Below, one piece after another: positions 1 to 9,452 of a stretch of DNA of 64,000 nt. Position 1 is the first letter of the stretch, and the number at the start of each line of letters is the position of its first letter. A program made the translations under genes and the position numbers. The notes under the pieces were generated by a model. That model was not told the DNA's origin. It made no database searches and saw only the letters and a program-made list of their open reading frames with translations. Where the stretch lies: NCBI GenBank assembly GCA_965117035.1, contig OZ220748.1, positions 620,001 through 684,000 on the forward strand. The letters are read 5' to 3'. This DNA is from CAZENU01 sp965117035. GTDB lineage: Bacteria; Chloroflexota; Dehalococcoidia; Lucifugimonadales; CAZENU01.

Positions 1-233
1 GCCAGCCTGCCGAAGACGATCGAGAAGACGATCATGAAGAACACGGGCTGGATGATCGCCCAGCCGACGCCGAACACCGACTGCGTGTAGCGCACCCGGA
101 TGTCGCGGCGCACCAGGAAGTAGAGTACGTCGCGGTACTCCCACAGCTCCCGGTAGTCGATCGAGCGCCAGCCCGATGCGGGCTCGATCACCCTGAACGG
201 CTTCGTCGCCGGCGCGGGGCGGCTATCGGCCAT
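1..233 (-). CDS. ABC-2 type polysaccharide export permease (N-terminal part, runs off window)
   Basis: Reading the minus strand from ATG at 233 gives 77 residues that continue past the left edge. The segment RELWEYRDVLYFLVRRDI followed by RVRYTQSVFGVGWAIIQP is the hallmark N-terminus of the Wzm/TagG/KpsM family. These are inner-membrane permeases that export O-antigen, teichoic acid or capsule chains with an ATPase partner. The first membrane helix starts at GVGWAIIQPVFFMIVFSIVF. It lies 262 bp downstream of a GDP-mannose synthesis gene on the same strand, which fits a surface-polysaccharide locus continuing to the left of the window. The ATPase partner is not in view. The family call is sure; the exported polymer is unknown. 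Confidence 0.82.
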   Translation of the reverse strand, partial: MADSRPAPATKPFRVIEPASGWRSIDYRELWEYRDVLYFLVRRDIRVRYTQSVFGVGWAIIQPVFFMIVFSIVFGRL

Positions 234-495
234 GTGTGGATGCTCTGCGCATGTCCAGAATTGTACTCGGAAACGTGTCCGCGCGCGGCGTCACGCCGGG
301 ACGCGAGGTGGGCGCCTGGCGCCGAGCCGGTCTCGTGAGAACACCCGGCTCTCCGGGGAGAGGGCGCTTAGGCCGTTCGTCCCGTGAACGCATGGCAGAA
401 TATCCGCGGCCTCGACACGATGTCAAGATACGAAACGGCGCCGCACCGGTGCACCGAGGCCGACGGCGGAACGGGCCGGGACAGTCCTGGCCGCG

Positions 496-1998
496 TTACC
501 GGCCGTAGTCGTCCCGGAGACGGACGATGTCGTCCTCGCCCAGGTAGTCGCCGGTCTGGACCTCGACGATCTCCAGTGGTGACTGGCCCGCGTTCTCCAG
601 CCTGTGCGCCGCGCCGGGCGGCACGTACGTGGACTCGTTCTCGCCCAATTCGTACTGCCTTCCGTCCACCGTGACGCGCGCGGTCCCCCGGACGACCACC
701 CAGTGCTCCGCCCGGTGGCTGTGCTTCTGCAGCGACAGCGCGCCGTTCGGCTCCACCACCAGGCGCTTGACCTGGAACCCCGGCCCCTCGTCCACCACCT
801 CGTAGCTGCCCCACGGCCGGTGGACCTTGCGGTGGCTGTCGTGCTCGACCCGCCCGTCGGCCCGCAGACGGTCCACCACTGCCTTGACGTCCTGGACGCG
901 GTCCTTGCGCGCGACGAGCACCGCGTCGGCCATTTCGACCACGACCATGTCCTCCAGGCCCACGGCCGCCAGCAGCCTGTGACGCCCGACCAGCAGCGAG
1001 TCCCGCGTCGACTCCGTGTACACGTCGCCCTGGACGACGTTGCCGTCCGCGTCGGCATCGCCTGCGTTCCACACTGCCGACCACGCCCCCACGTCGGACC
1101 ATCCACATTCCAGCGGGACGACCGAGTAGCCGGTGCAGTCTCCGCCCACGGGCTCGGCGCGCGGCCCATTCTCCATCACCGCGTAGTCGATCGACTCCGC
1201 GGGGCACTCCGAGAACTCGGGGCCGGGGCGAAAGAACGCGCCGTCCACGGCGCCGCTGGCCGCCGCGGCGCGGCAGGCCTCCAGGATGTCCGGGCGGAAG
1301 CGGCCCAGCTCTGAAAGCCACATGTCCGGCCGCATCACGAATATCCCGCTGTTCCAGAGATAGTCCCCACTCTCCTGGTAGCGCCGCGCCGTCTCCGCGT
1401 CCGGCTTTTCCACGAACTCGACGATTCGTCGCGGGCTCTGGGTCCCGGCGTCGGCGCGGATGTAGCCGTAGCCGGTCTCGGGACTCGTGGGCACCACCCC
1501 GAGCGCGACGATCCGCCCATCCGCGGCCGGGCCCCGCGCAGCCGAGACCGCCAGCCGGAAGGCCGCCGGATCGGAGATCACCTGGTCCGCGTACGATACG
1601 AGCATCGGCGCACGGCCCGCGTCGCCCGCTCCGGACTCGGACAGCCTCAGCGCCGCCAGCGTCAGCGCCGGGGCCGTGCTGCGCACCGCGGACTCGAGCA
1701 CTATGTCTCCGAGGTCTATCCCGATCTCCCGCGCCTGGCTGACCACCAGGAAGCGGTGGTCCTCGTTGCACACCACCGTCGGGGGCGCCGCGCCGTCCAT
1801 ACCGGCGACGCGCAGCAGCGACTCCTGGAACAGGCTGCGCTCGCCCGTGAGCGGAATGAACTGCTTGGGGTACCTGCGGCGCGACAAGGGCCACAGCCGC
1901 GTGCCCGCGCCACCGGCCAGTAGCACCGGCAGTATGGTCTGATTCGAGGTGTCCAGCGGCCGCCGTTCCAAAATCCTACACCTGCTGCGGTTGTCCAC
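496..1998 (-). CDS. manC: Mannose-1-phosphate guanylyltransferase / mannose-6-phosphate isomerase (bifunctional)
   Basis: Makes GDP-mannose from mannose-1-phosphate and GTP, and carries a type II phosphomannose isomerase module for mannose-6-phosphate/fructose-6-phosphate interconversion. The N-terminal third has the nucleotidyltransferase signature LLAGGAGTRLWPLSRRRYPK. The C-terminal 110 residues are the cupin isomerase domain, with QKHSHRAEHW metal-binding residues and the family ending LGEDDIVRLRDDYGR. The length (500 residues from GTG 1998) is typical or slightly long. The GTG at 1998 lies 23 bp inside the preceding gene, and a TTG at 1971 is an equally plausible start. With the export permease to the left it points to a mannose- or fucose-containing surface glycan. 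Confidence 0.93.
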   Translation of the reverse strand: MDNRSRCRILERRPLDTSNQTILPVLLAGGAGTRLWPLSRRRYPKQFIPLTGERSLFQESLLRVAGMDGAAPPTVVCNEDHRFLVVSQAREIGIDLGDIVLESAVRSTAPALTLAALRLSESGAGDAGRAPMLVSYADQVISDPAAFRLAVSAARGPAADGRIVALGVVPTSPETGYGYIRADAGTQSPRRIVEFVEKPDAETARRYQESGDYLWNSGIFVMRPDMWLSELGRFRPDILEACRAAAASGAVDGAFFRPGPEFSECPAESIDYAVMENGPRAEPVGGDCTGYSVVPLECGWSDVGAWSAVWNAGDADADGNVVQGDVYTESTRDSLLVGRHRLLAAVGLEDMVVVEMADAVLVARKDRVQDVKAVVDRLRADGRVEHDSHRKVHRPWGSYEVVDEGPGFQVKRLVVEPNGALSLQKHSHRAEHWVVVRGTARVTVDGRQYELGENESTYVPPGAAHRLENAGQSPLEIVEVQTGDYLGEDDIVRLRDDYGR

Positions 1999-3076
1999 TT
2001 GCCCCGGTGGACGTCTGGGCTCCGGTCTCCAGGTTCGCCATGAAGGTCAACGACGCATACATGAGCACGTTCACCGCCAGCCCGACCACGGCGACCAGTT
2101 GGGAGTCGAAGAAGACGAAGACCTGCGTGATGAAGATCGAGACCAGCGCGGCGCGGATGTACCACCTGAACGACCGGTCGCGGTTCGAGCGCCAGACCCA
2201 GATGCCGACCGCGACACATCCGATCGTGACGGACGACGATGCTGCCTGGGCGTAGTGAATCCAGCTCAGCTGCTCGATCGTTGTCGCCGATATTCCGTAG
2301 ACCAGGGCTCCCAGTCCCACGACCTGGGCGAAGGCCCAGAGCAAGAACAGCGACGGGAACAGGGCGGAGAATCCGCGGTGCAGCGCCACTCGCCGAAAGA
2401 ACCCGACCGTCCACTCTTTGAAGCGAAAGTAGAAGTGCGCCTGGGCATCGGGACTCGGCTCGGCCGACTCGACATAGGCGCGCAGATGGGCCGACAGCGG
2501 ATGGCTGGGATCGGCCTGGTCGAGCAGGGCCAGTATCCGTTCCCTCTCCCTTGTGTCGGGAGACTCCACGATCGACGCCTGTATCTGTTTCAGGGCGTTT
2601 GCCAGCGCGTCGTCCGGTCCGACGGTCCGGGTGCGCCGCGCCGTTCGCAGCACCATGTAGATGACGACGAATATGATGTAGATGAGACCGATGGTGGGCT
2701 CGTAGAAGTAGTCGTTGTCCGACGTTATGAACTTCCCCAACTCGTCGATGAAGGTGCCAAATCCGACGCCGGCCAGGATCGCCGCCAGGTGGTCCATCGC
2801 CCGGCCCAGGAAGGTGAACAGCAGCACGAACGCCACCAGCATGAAGGCCCCGCCCCACAGCATATGGGCGATGTGGAGCCCGTCCCCGCCAATCTGCGGG
2901 TATCCGCTGGCGGCGAGGAAGGCGCGGATGCCCAGCACCGAACAGACCGCGGCTACGAGGAACAGCTCGAGCAGCTCGCCGGCCTCGGCGTTGCGGGCAA
3001 GCCCCCGACGCCAACCGTCGAAGGCCTCGCGGGGGCTCCTGATCCAAAGCGGCGTGGAGGCCGTAGCCCTGGACAT
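1976..3076 (-). CDS. Conserved multi-pass membrane protein of unknown function
   Basis: I do not recognise a named family. From ATG 3076 the protein has 366 residues. About eight hydrophobic helices are visible: one near residues 25-45, a pair at HMLWGGAFMLVAFVLLF and LAAILAGVGFGTF, one at GLIYIIFVVIYMVL, then four in the C-terminal half. A soluble stretch of roughly 90 residues in the middle has a charged, helical look (residues about 145-215). The start is chosen because GGGAGG lies 8 bp upstream of this ATG, whereas the open frame extends another 79 codons upstream without a good ribosome site. Its end overlaps or abuts manC, so they may be co-transcribed. No catalytic motif is visible. 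Confidence 0.7.
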   Translation of the reverse strand: MSRATASTPLWIRSPREAFDGWRRGLARNAEAGELLELFLVAAVCSVLGIRAFLAASGYPQIGGDGLHIAHMLWGGAFMLVAFVLLFTFLGRAMDHLAAILAGVGFGTFIDELGKFITSDNDYFYEPTIGLIYIIFVVIYMVLRTARRTRTVGPDDALANALKQIQASIVESPDTRERERILALLDQADPSHPLSAHLRAYVESAEPSPDAQAHFYFRFKEWTVGFFRRVALHRGFSALFPSLFLLWAFAQVVGLGALVYGISATTIEQLSWIHYAQAASSSVTIGCVAVGIWVWRSNRDRSFRWYIRAALVSIFITQVFVFFDSQLVAVVGLAVNVLMYASLTFMANLETGAQTSTGASGQPQQV

Positions 3077-3308
3077 CGGCAATTGCCTCCCGTCCACCGT
3101 ATGCCACGCGGCGGACACTCCTGCTCCGGGATCCGGGAACGAGCCGACCGGTGCGGCTGCGGGCCTTCGCCGTCCCGGTCGACGCGCGATAGAGAATACC
3201 ATAGCCCAGGTCGCCGGCCGCCGGAATTCGATCGCGTGGCATCCCCCAGGACGGACGCACGACCCGCTCGCCCCGAGTGCCCCGACGCTTCGTGGGGTGT
3301 ATCGAGGT

Positions 3309-3356
3309 GCCAATCATCCCGATCACCAATCCACACGAACCACATTTCAGACGTTC
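3309..3356. repeat. 48-bp dispersed element, copy A
   Basis: This 48-bp stretch matches 34758-34805 at 40 of 48 positions in the same orientation, ungapped, with a shared 3' end TTCAGACGTTC. It sits 52 bp upstream of the start of the aldolase/dehydrogenase fusion gene. It is not part of a convincing reading frame. It could be a dispersed repeat family of this genome or a regulatory site; the sequence alone does not decide. Confidence 0.65.
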
Positions 3357-3408
3357 CCTCGACAGCGCCCTCGACCACAGTGCACAATTGCCGCCAGGAG
3401 GGGGGCCA

Positions 3409-5466
3409 ATGGAAAGCCGGTGGTCCGACGACGACGCCCGCCGCATGGCGGAGCACTACGCCGGCCAGGGATACGGCGAGGACGTCGCGCTCAGGGTCTA
3501 CACGACGCGGCTGCTGGGCGCCGACCCGAAGCTGGTGCTCCACGGCGGCGGCAACACGTCGGTCACGACGGTCGCCACGGACCTGCTCGGCGCCGAGGTC
3601 GACGTGCTGTGCGTCAAGGGCAGCGGCTGGGACATGGCGGACATCGAGCCGCCGGGCCTTCCGGCCGTCCGGCTAGACCCGCTGAGGCAGCTCCGGCAGC
3701 TCGACGCGCTGTCCGACGAGCACATGGTCGACTTCGAGCGCCAGAACCTGCTCGACAGCAACGCGCCCACTCCCTCCGTCGAGGCGCTGCTGCACGCCTT
3801 CCTGCCGCACAAGTTCGTCGACCACACTCACTCGACCGCGGTGCTGAGCCTGACCAACCAGCCGGACGGCGAGGCGCTGTGCCGCGACCTCCTCGGAGAC
3901 AGCGTCGGCATCGTGCCGTACGTCATGCCCGGGTTCGGCCTCGCGAAGGCCGCGGCCCAGGTCTACGAGTCCAACCCGGGCGTCCGCGGGCTGGTGCTGC
4001 TGAAACACGGTGTCTTCACGTTCGGCGAGACGGCCAGGGAGGCGTACGAGGAGATGATCGGCATCGTATCCAGCGTAGAGCAACGGCTGGCGCGGGGCCG
4101 AAAGCCGGTGTTCGCGTCGGCTGACTTGCCGGCCGAGCCGATGCCGGCGTACGACGTCGCCCCGATTGTCCGCGGCGCCTGCGCCATCGCGGACGCGAAG
4201 GCGTACGACGGCCGAAGCCGGTTCGTTCTCGACTTCCGCTCAGGCCCGGCCGTCCTGGACTACGTCAACGGGCGGGAGCTGCAGCGCTACAGCCAGTCGG
4301 GCGTCGCGACGCCCGACCACACGATCAGGACGAAGAGCTGGCCGATGCTGGTCCCGCCTCCGGCCGCGGGCGAGACAGAGAGCTTCGAGGCCGCCGTCGA
4401 ACACGCCGTAGCCGCGTTCGTCGACCGCTACCGCGACTACTTCAGGCGCAACGCGAAACGCCACGCCGACCCGAAGACGGAGCTCGACCCGATGCCCAGG
4501 GTCGTGCTGGTCCCCGGCGTCGGGCTGTTCGGGCTGGGCAGGACTACTGCCGACGCCCGGATCGCCGCCGATATCGCGGAGAGCACAGTCGAGACCGTCA
4601 CCGACGCGGAGGCGATCGGGCGCTTCGAGTCGGCCAGCGAGGCCGACCTGTTCGACGTCGAGTACTGGTCGCTGGAGCAGGCCAAGCTGGGCAAGGCCGA
4701 GAGGCGGCTCGCGGGCTGCGTCGTCTTGGTGACCGGAGGCGGAGGCGCGATCGGCGCGGCGACGTGCCGCGCTTTCGCGGCCGAGGGCGCAGCCATAGCC
4801 GCGCTCGACCTGGACGGCGACTCGGCGGACGCCGTCGCAGGCGAAATAGGCGCGGGCGCCATCGGTATCCGCTGCGACGTCACCGACCCGGACTCGGTGC
4901 GCGCCGCCTTCGACCGGGTCTGCGTGGCCTTCGGGGGCGTCGACATAGTCGTCTCCAACGCGGGCGCGGCCTGGCAGGGGAGGATAGGGGACGTCGACGA
5001 CGGCTTGCTGCGGAAGAGCTTCGAGCTGAACTTCTTCGCCCACCAGGCAGTCGCGCAGAACGCGGTGCGGATCATGCGGGCGCAGGGCACCGGCGGCGTG
5101 CTGCTCTTCAACGCCTCCAAGCAGGCCGTGAACCCGGGTCCCGACTTCGGCCCCTACGGCCTGCCCAAGGCCGCGACCTTCGCGCTGGCGCGCCAGTACG
5201 CGCTCGACCACGGCTCGGAGGGCATCAGGGCGAACGCCGTCAACGCCGACCGCATCAGGAGCGGCTTGCTGACCGACGACATGATCGCCTCCAGGGCACG
5301 CGCCCGCGGCCTCAGCGAGGCCGGCTACATGTCCGGCAACCTTCTCGGCGTCGAGGTCACCGCGGACGACGTGGCGCAGGCGTTCCTCCACCAGGCGCTG
5401 GCGACCAGGACCACGGCCGGCGTGACGACCGTAGACGGCGGCAACATCGCGGCCGCCCCCCGGTAG
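3409..5466 (+). CDS. Bifunctional class II aldolase / short-chain dehydrogenase (RhaD-aldolase-ADH family)
   Basis: A two-domain fusion of 685 residues. Residues 1 to about 430 are a class II (zinc) aldolase of the rhamnulose/fuculose-phosphate type: HGGGNTSV at residue 45, metal ligands H139 and H141 in HTHS, and H200 in LKHGVF. From about 440 to the end is an NAD-binding short-chain dehydrogenase with TGGGGAIG and the YxxxK pair Y583/K587. Known relatives cleave a deoxyketose-1-phosphate to dihydroxyacetone phosphate and lactaldehyde and then oxidise or reduce the lactaldehyde. The ATG at 3409 has AGGAGG about 6 bp upstream. No kinase or isomerase for rhamnose or fucose lies nearby, so the sugar is unknown. 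A dispersed 48-bp element lies just upstream. Confidence 0.88.
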   Translation: MESRWSDDDARRMAEHYAGQGYGEDVALRVYTTRLLGADPKLVLHGGGNTSVTTVATDLLGAEVDVLCVKGSGWDMADIEPPGLPAVRLDPLRQLRQLDALSDEHMVDFERQNLLDSNAPTPSVEALLHAFLPHKFVDHTHSTAVLSLTNQPDGEALCRDLLGDSVGIVPYVMPGFGLAKAAAQVYESNPGVRGLVLLKHGVFTFGETAREAYEEMIGIVSSVEQRLARGRKPVFASADLPAEPMPAYDVAPIVRGACAIADAKAYDGRSRFVLDFRSGPAVLDYVNGRELQRYSQSGVATPDHTIRTKSWPMLVPPPAAGETESFEAAVEHAVAAFVDRYRDYFRRNAKRHADPKTELDPMPRVVLVPGVGLFGLGRTTADARIAADIAESTVETVTDAEAIGRFESASEADLFDVEYWSLEQAKLGKAERRLAGCVVLVTGGGGAIGAATCRAFAAEGAAIAALDLDGDSADAVAGEIGAGAIGIRCDVTDPDSVRAAFDRVCVAFGGVDIVVSNAGAAWQGRIGDVDDGLLRKSFELNFFAHQAVAQNAVRIMRAQGTGGVLLFNASKQAVNPGPDFGPYGLPKAATFALARQYALDHGSEGIRANAVNADRIRSGLLTDDMIASRARARGLSEAGYMSGNLLGVEVTADDVAQAFLHQALATRTTAGVTTVDGGNIAAAPR

Positions 5467-5596
5467 CCCCGTATCGGCCCTGCGTAGCGGGGGAAAACTC
5501 TTTTTGGGGGAGGCCGGGTTGCGTCGGCAGCACATGCGTGCTACTATGCCCATGTGACGACCACACCCGACTCCTCAGCAATCCGCTACCCACGAC

Positions 5597-5730
5597 GGAA
5601 CACCCCTGTTCCATTCTGTCCCGCCCTGTTCCACCTCAGATACGAACCGTGGAACACCACCTGTCCCACTTTTCGGCAGACTGTTCCACCGCCCGGATAG
5701 GAATGGAACACTTTAGTGCAGAATGGAACA
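5597..5730. repeat. Cluster of seven TGTTCC(A) heptamers in both orientations
   Basis: Between the aldolase gene and the Nudix gene (292 bp without a gene) lie seven copies of TGTTCCA or its complement TGGAACA, the first lacking the final base: at 5597, 5607, 5627, 5650, 5682, 5704 and 5724. The first two form a perfect palindrome GGAACA-CCCC-TGTTCC at 5597-5612. Spacings are about 10, 20, 23, 32, 22 and 20 bp, close to multiples of one helical turn. Further right, ACTATCCACT occurs twice at about 5751 and 5765. The arrangement looks like a multi-site protein-binding region or a decayed repeat; no known operator fits. Confidence 0.6.
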
Positions 5731-5758
5731 GCTCACTGCAAGATCGACCAACTATCCA

Positions 5759-6190
5759 CTACTCACTATCCACTATTCCCACTATCCGCCGCATCTCCTC
5801 GGGCGCGAACCACGGCGGGGCCTCGGCAAGAATCTGCTCGGGCGTCATCCACCGGACGGCCTCGACCTCGGCAGGGTCGGCCGCCGGAGTTCCTGACTTG
5901 TAGCGACAGAAGAAGGTCACGCCGACAACCTGCTTGCCGTCGTCTGTGTCGAAGCGGCGGCTGCCCACATAGCGCACCTCGTCCTCGATCTCGACGCCGA
6001 CCTCCTCGCGTATCTCTCGTCGCAGCGTCGACTCCAGGGCGTCATCCGGCCCATCGGCCGGCTCTACCTTCCCTCTGGGGAAGCTGAGCGCTCCGGGCGC
6101 GTGGGCCACGTCCGCCCCGCGCACGATCATCAGGTAGCGCCCGTCCTTCTCTATCGCCCCCTCGACGTGCACAATGAACCCGTCGGACAT
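5759..6190 (-). CDS. Nudix hydrolase
   Basis: A 143-residue stand-alone Nudix domain, expected to hydrolyse a nucleoside diphosphate linked to some other group. The Nudix box is readable as GKVEPADGPDDALES followed by TLRREIREEVGV, with the catalytic REIREE helix intact. The loop between the glycine and the helix is about four residues longer than the canonical box and has Asp where the first Glu usually stands. ATG 6190 begins 10 bp after the stop of the epimerase gene on the same strand, so the two are probably co-transcribed. The substrate cannot be read from the sequence; the pairing with an NDP-sugar epimerase weakly suggests a nucleotide-sugar link. Confidence 0.85.
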   Translation of the reverse strand: MSDGFIVHVEGAIEKDGRYLMIVRGADVAHAPGALSFPRGKVEPADGPDDALESTLRREIREEVGVEIEDEVRYVGSRRFDTDDGKQVVGVTFFCRYKSGTPAADPAEVEAVRWMTPEQILAEAPPWFAPEEMRRIVGIVDSE

Positions 6191-6200
6191 GCCCGAGCCC

Positions 6201-7109
6201 CTACGTTTCCTGCATCAGACCCGTCAGACCCTCTTCGATCCCGATGGTCGGCTTCCAGCCGAGCGAGGACGCCGCCCGCGACCAGTCGGCCGCCTTGCGC
6301 CGTTCCTCCATGTCACCCCGTGGGTTCGGGACGACGTGGACGACCTCCCCGCCGATCATCGCGGCTATCTCGTTCACCGACGTCTCCACGTCGGACCCCA
6401 CGTTCAGCACCGTGTTCCGGCCCGGTGACACGTCCGCCTCGGCGGCGAGAAGTGTAGCGGCAACGACGTCGTCGACGTGGGTGTAGGCCCGCGTCTGCTC
6501 CCCGTCTCCGTACACGGTCAGCGGGCTTCCCGAACGCCGGGCCTCCAGGAACCTGCCGATCACGAGGGCGTACTCGCCCTCCCCAGGTTGCCTGGGCCCG
6601 TAGACGTTGAAGTACCGCAGCGACACTGCCGTGATGCCATACACCGGGGCGAACATCGACAGGTACTGCTCGCCGAGCAGCTTCTGCAGCGCGTACGGCG
6701 ACAGCGGGGCGGGCGTCATCTCCTCGGACATCACGTGCGTCGCCTGCTGACCGTAGACGCTCGAAGACGACGCGTAGACGATCCGGTCCACTCCCGCGCA
6801 CCGCGCCGCCTCCAGCACGTTCAGCGTGCCGTCGACGTTGACCCGGTGAGTGCCCACGGGGTCTTCGACCGACCTCTCCACGCGGGGCAGAGCGGCTAAG
6901 TGGAATACGCGCTCCGCTCCCTCGAACACCTTGCGCAACTGGGCTGCGTCCAGCACCGAGCCGCGCACCAGGTCGGCGTCGGGGTCGAGCCAGGCCGCGC
7001 CGCCCGTCTCCAGGTCGTCGACGACGACCACGTCGTCGCCGCACTCCACCAGCCGGTCGACGACGTGTGAGCCGATGAACCCGCACCCGCCAGTGACGAC
7101 GCTCTTCAA
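6201..7109 (-). CDS. NAD-dependent epimerase/dehydratase (UDP-glucose 4-epimerase-like)
   Basis: An extended SDR of 302 residues. The NAD-binding GGCGFIGSH is at the N-terminus, the active-site serine region reads YASSSSVYG, and the catalytic pair is in SPYALQKLLGEQY. The stretch LRYFNVYGPRQ is the usual nucleotide-sugar site. Closest in pattern to GalE/WbpP-type enzymes acting on UDP-hexoses; the exact sugar is not decidable. Start is a TTG 7 bp after the stop of the DUF255 gene, so DUF255, epimerase and Nudix genes form a tight minus-strand operon. Confidence 0.87.
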   Translation of the reverse strand: MKSVVTGGCGFIGSHVVDRLVECGDDVVVVDDLETGGAAWLDPDADLVRGSVLDAAQLRKVFEGAERVFHLAALPRVERSVEDPVGTHRVNVDGTLNVLEAARCAGVDRIVYASSSSVYGQQATHVMSEEMTPAPLSPYALQKLLGEQYLSMFAPVYGITAVSLRYFNVYGPRQPGEGEYALVIGRFLEARRSGSPLTVYGDGEQTRAYTHVDDVVAATLLAAEADVSPGRNTVLNVGSDVETSVNEIAAMIGGEVVHVVPNPRGDMEERRKAADWSRAASSLGWKPTIGIEEGLTGLMQET

Positions 7110-7116
7110 CGTCGAG

Positions 7117-9165
7117 CTACCCCGACGCGAGCTGGCGCGCGAGCGCGTCGGGGTCGTTCACCGGCAGCCCGCAGACGTACTGGCGGCACACGTACGCCGT
7201 CGCCCGGCCGTCCAGCCGCGCCCGGCCCTCCATCAGCGGCGAAGTCTGCGACGCGCCGTCTTCGTCGCCCATGCCGACCAGCACCCTGTTCGGCAGGAAC
7301 GACCGGTACACCTCGGAGAGCAGGCCCTTCGTATCCGTCGCGGCCCTGTCGCCGACCACCGCGACCTCCTTCGGGGTCGACAGGTAGAAGTCGAGCGCGC
7401 AGAGCCAGTGTCCCGCCCCGGTCGGGAAGCGCTCCATCACGGCCTTCGCCGACCGCATCGCCTCGACGGCCCGGCGCTCCAGGTCGCCGTCGCCCGTGAC
7501 CACTGCGAGCTTCAGCAGCACGCCGGCCGCCATCGAGCTGCCCGCGGGCACGGCGTTGTCGGTCAGGTCCCGCGGCCGCACGACCAGCTCTTCGTGGTCC
7601 GCGCCCGTGTCGTAGAACTGGCCCGCCGCGGCGTCCCAGAACAGGTCGACCATCGCGTACCCGAGCTCGACGGCCTCCTCCAGCCACCTGACGTCGAAGG
7701 TCGCCTCGTGCAGCACGAGGAGTCCGTCGACCAGGAAGGCGTAGTCCTCCAGGTAGCCAAGCAGCCGCGACACGCCGTCCTTGTGCGTGCGCAGCAGCCT
7801 GCCGGACGGCCGCAGGCTCTCAGCCACGAACGAGGCCGCCTTTGCGGCCACGCCCGTGTAGTCGTCGCGGTCCAGCACCGCGCCCGCCTCCGCGAAGGCG
7901 GCGATCATCAGGCCGTTCCACGACGTCAGCACCTTGTCGTCCCGCTCGGGCGCGACGCGCCGGCTGCGCGTCTCCAGCAGCGCCGCCCTGGCGCGCCCGA
8001 GCAGCGCGTCCAGCCGCTCTCCCGATATGCCGTCGCGCTCCATCTCGTCGGCCGCCCCGGGGGCCACGTTCAGGATGCTGCGGCCCTCGAAGTTGCCGAC
8101 CGTCGTGACGCCGTAGTACCGGCACACGAGCCCGCTGTCCTCCTCGCCCAGCACCTCGGCGATCTCTTCAGGCCGCCAGACGAAGAATTTTCCTTCCTCG
8201 CCCTCGCTGTCGGCGTCCTGCGCCGAGTAGAAGCCGCCGGCCGGGTCGGTCATCTCGCGCAGCACGTAGTCGAGCGTCTCCTCTATCACGCGTCGGTACA
8301 GGGGCTTCCTGGTGATTTGGTACGCGTGGAGGTACAGCCGCACGAGCAGCGCGTTGTCGTACAGCATCTTCTCGAAGTGCGGCACGAGCCAGTACGTGTC
8401 GGTCGAGTAGCGGTGGAAGCCGCCGCCGATCTGGTCGTAGATGCCGCCCATCGCCATGCGGTCCAGCGTCGTGCCGACCATCTGCAGCGCCTGGACGTCC
8501 CCCGAGCGCAGGTAGTAGCGCAGAAGGAACTCGTAGGTCATCGGCTGCGGGAACTTGGGCTGCAGCCCCACGCCGCCGTGCGTAGGGTCGAAGTCCTTGA
8601 CGACGCCGGCGAACGCGGAGGACAGCACGTCGCCGGTCAGCGGCTCTATGCCCCGGCTCGCGGTCGCCATCGCGCGCATCTGCTGCAGTAGCCGCTCCGT
8701 CGCCAGGATGACCTCGCCCCGCTCCTGCCTGTAGGCGTTCGCGATCGACGCCAGCACCCGCGGGAACCCGGGGATGCCGTGCCGGTCCTCGGGGGGATAG
8801 TACGTGCCGCCGTAGAACGGCTTGCCGTCCGGGGTCAGGAAGACGGTCATCGGCCAGCCGCCGCGCCCGGTCATCGCCTGCACCGCTCCCATGTAGATCG
8901 AGTCGACGTCCGGCCGCTCCTCGCGGTCGACCTTGATGCACACGAACTCGGCGTTCATCACCTCGGCGATCCGCGGGTCCTCGAACGACTCGCGCTCCAT
9001 GACGTGGCACCAGTGACACGCCGAGTAGCCCACGCTCAGCAGGATCGGCTTGTCCTCCGCCTTCGCCCGCCCCAGCGCCTCCTCGCCCCACGGGTACCAG
9101 TCCACCGGATTGTGGGCATGCTGCAGCAGATACGGACTCGTCTCGTCAATCAGTCTATTGGGCAT
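7117..9165 (-). CDS. Thioredoxin-domain protein of the DUF255/YyaL (SPATA20) family
   Basis: 682 residues from ATG 9165. The N-terminus NRLIDETSPYLLQHAHNPVD is the diagnostic beginning of this family. It is followed by a thioredoxin-like domain with GYSACHWCHVM (CxxC as CHWC) and then a long alpha/alpha-barrel region resembling N-acylglucosamine epimerase folds. The family is widespread and about 680-700 residues long, with a poorly defined biochemical role. The open frame continues 83 codons upstream, but those lack similarity to the family and the ATG with GGGA upstream marks the conserved start. It heads a minus-strand operon with an epimerase and a Nudix hydrolase. Confidence 0.9.
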   Translation of the reverse strand: MPNRLIDETSPYLLQHAHNPVDWYPWGEEALGRAKAEDKPILLSVGYSACHWCHVMERESFEDPRIAEVMNAEFVCIKVDREERPDVDSIYMGAVQAMTGRGGWPMTVFLTPDGKPFYGGTYYPPEDRHGIPGFPRVLASIANAYRQERGEVILATERLLQQMRAMATASRGIEPLTGDVLSSAFAGVVKDFDPTHGGVGLQPKFPQPMTYEFLLRYYLRSGDVQALQMVGTTLDRMAMGGIYDQIGGGFHRYSTDTYWLVPHFEKMLYDNALLVRLYLHAYQITRKPLYRRVIEETLDYVLREMTDPAGGFYSAQDADSEGEEGKFFVWRPEEIAEVLGEEDSGLVCRYYGVTTVGNFEGRSILNVAPGAADEMERDGISGERLDALLGRARAALLETRSRRVAPERDDKVLTSWNGLMIAAFAEAGAVLDRDDYTGVAAKAASFVAESLRPSGRLLRTHKDGVSRLLGYLEDYAFLVDGLLVLHEATFDVRWLEEAVELGYAMVDLFWDAAAGQFYDTGADHEELVVRPRDLTDNAVPAGSSMAAGVLLKLAVVTGDGDLERRAVEAMRSAKAVMERFPTGAGHWLCALDFYLSTPKEVAVVGDRAATDTKGLLSEVYRSFLPNRVLVGMGDEDGASQTSPLMEGRARLDGRATAYVCRQYVCGLPVNDPDALARQLASG

Positions 9166-9452
9166 ATTTCCCAGGCCTCTTGAGGGCACAGCCGCATTCG
9201 GGCGGAACCGAATCGTGACAAGGATAGGTCGTTGGGATGTTCGGGTCAAAGCGGAGTCGACTGTTCGGCCCGTCTCCTCTCCGATCGACCCTTGGAACGA
9301 GCCGGGTGCCCTGGAACTCTTCCCTGGTGGCTGGGCGGTCATGCGGCCAAGCCACATGCCGCTCCGCGTGCCTGTCACGACGCGTTTGACACGAGCTTGC
9401 CGAGCCTCGGACAATCGCGTGAGAAGACCTGTCGAAGCCAGGAGAGTTGCGT

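Noticed and set aside
5597..5612. GGAACA-CCCC-TGTTCC considered as a LexA/SOS box
   Set aside because: Gram-positive SOS boxes have GAAC and GTTC 4 bp apart; here they are 6 bp apart, and no SOS gene is adjacent.
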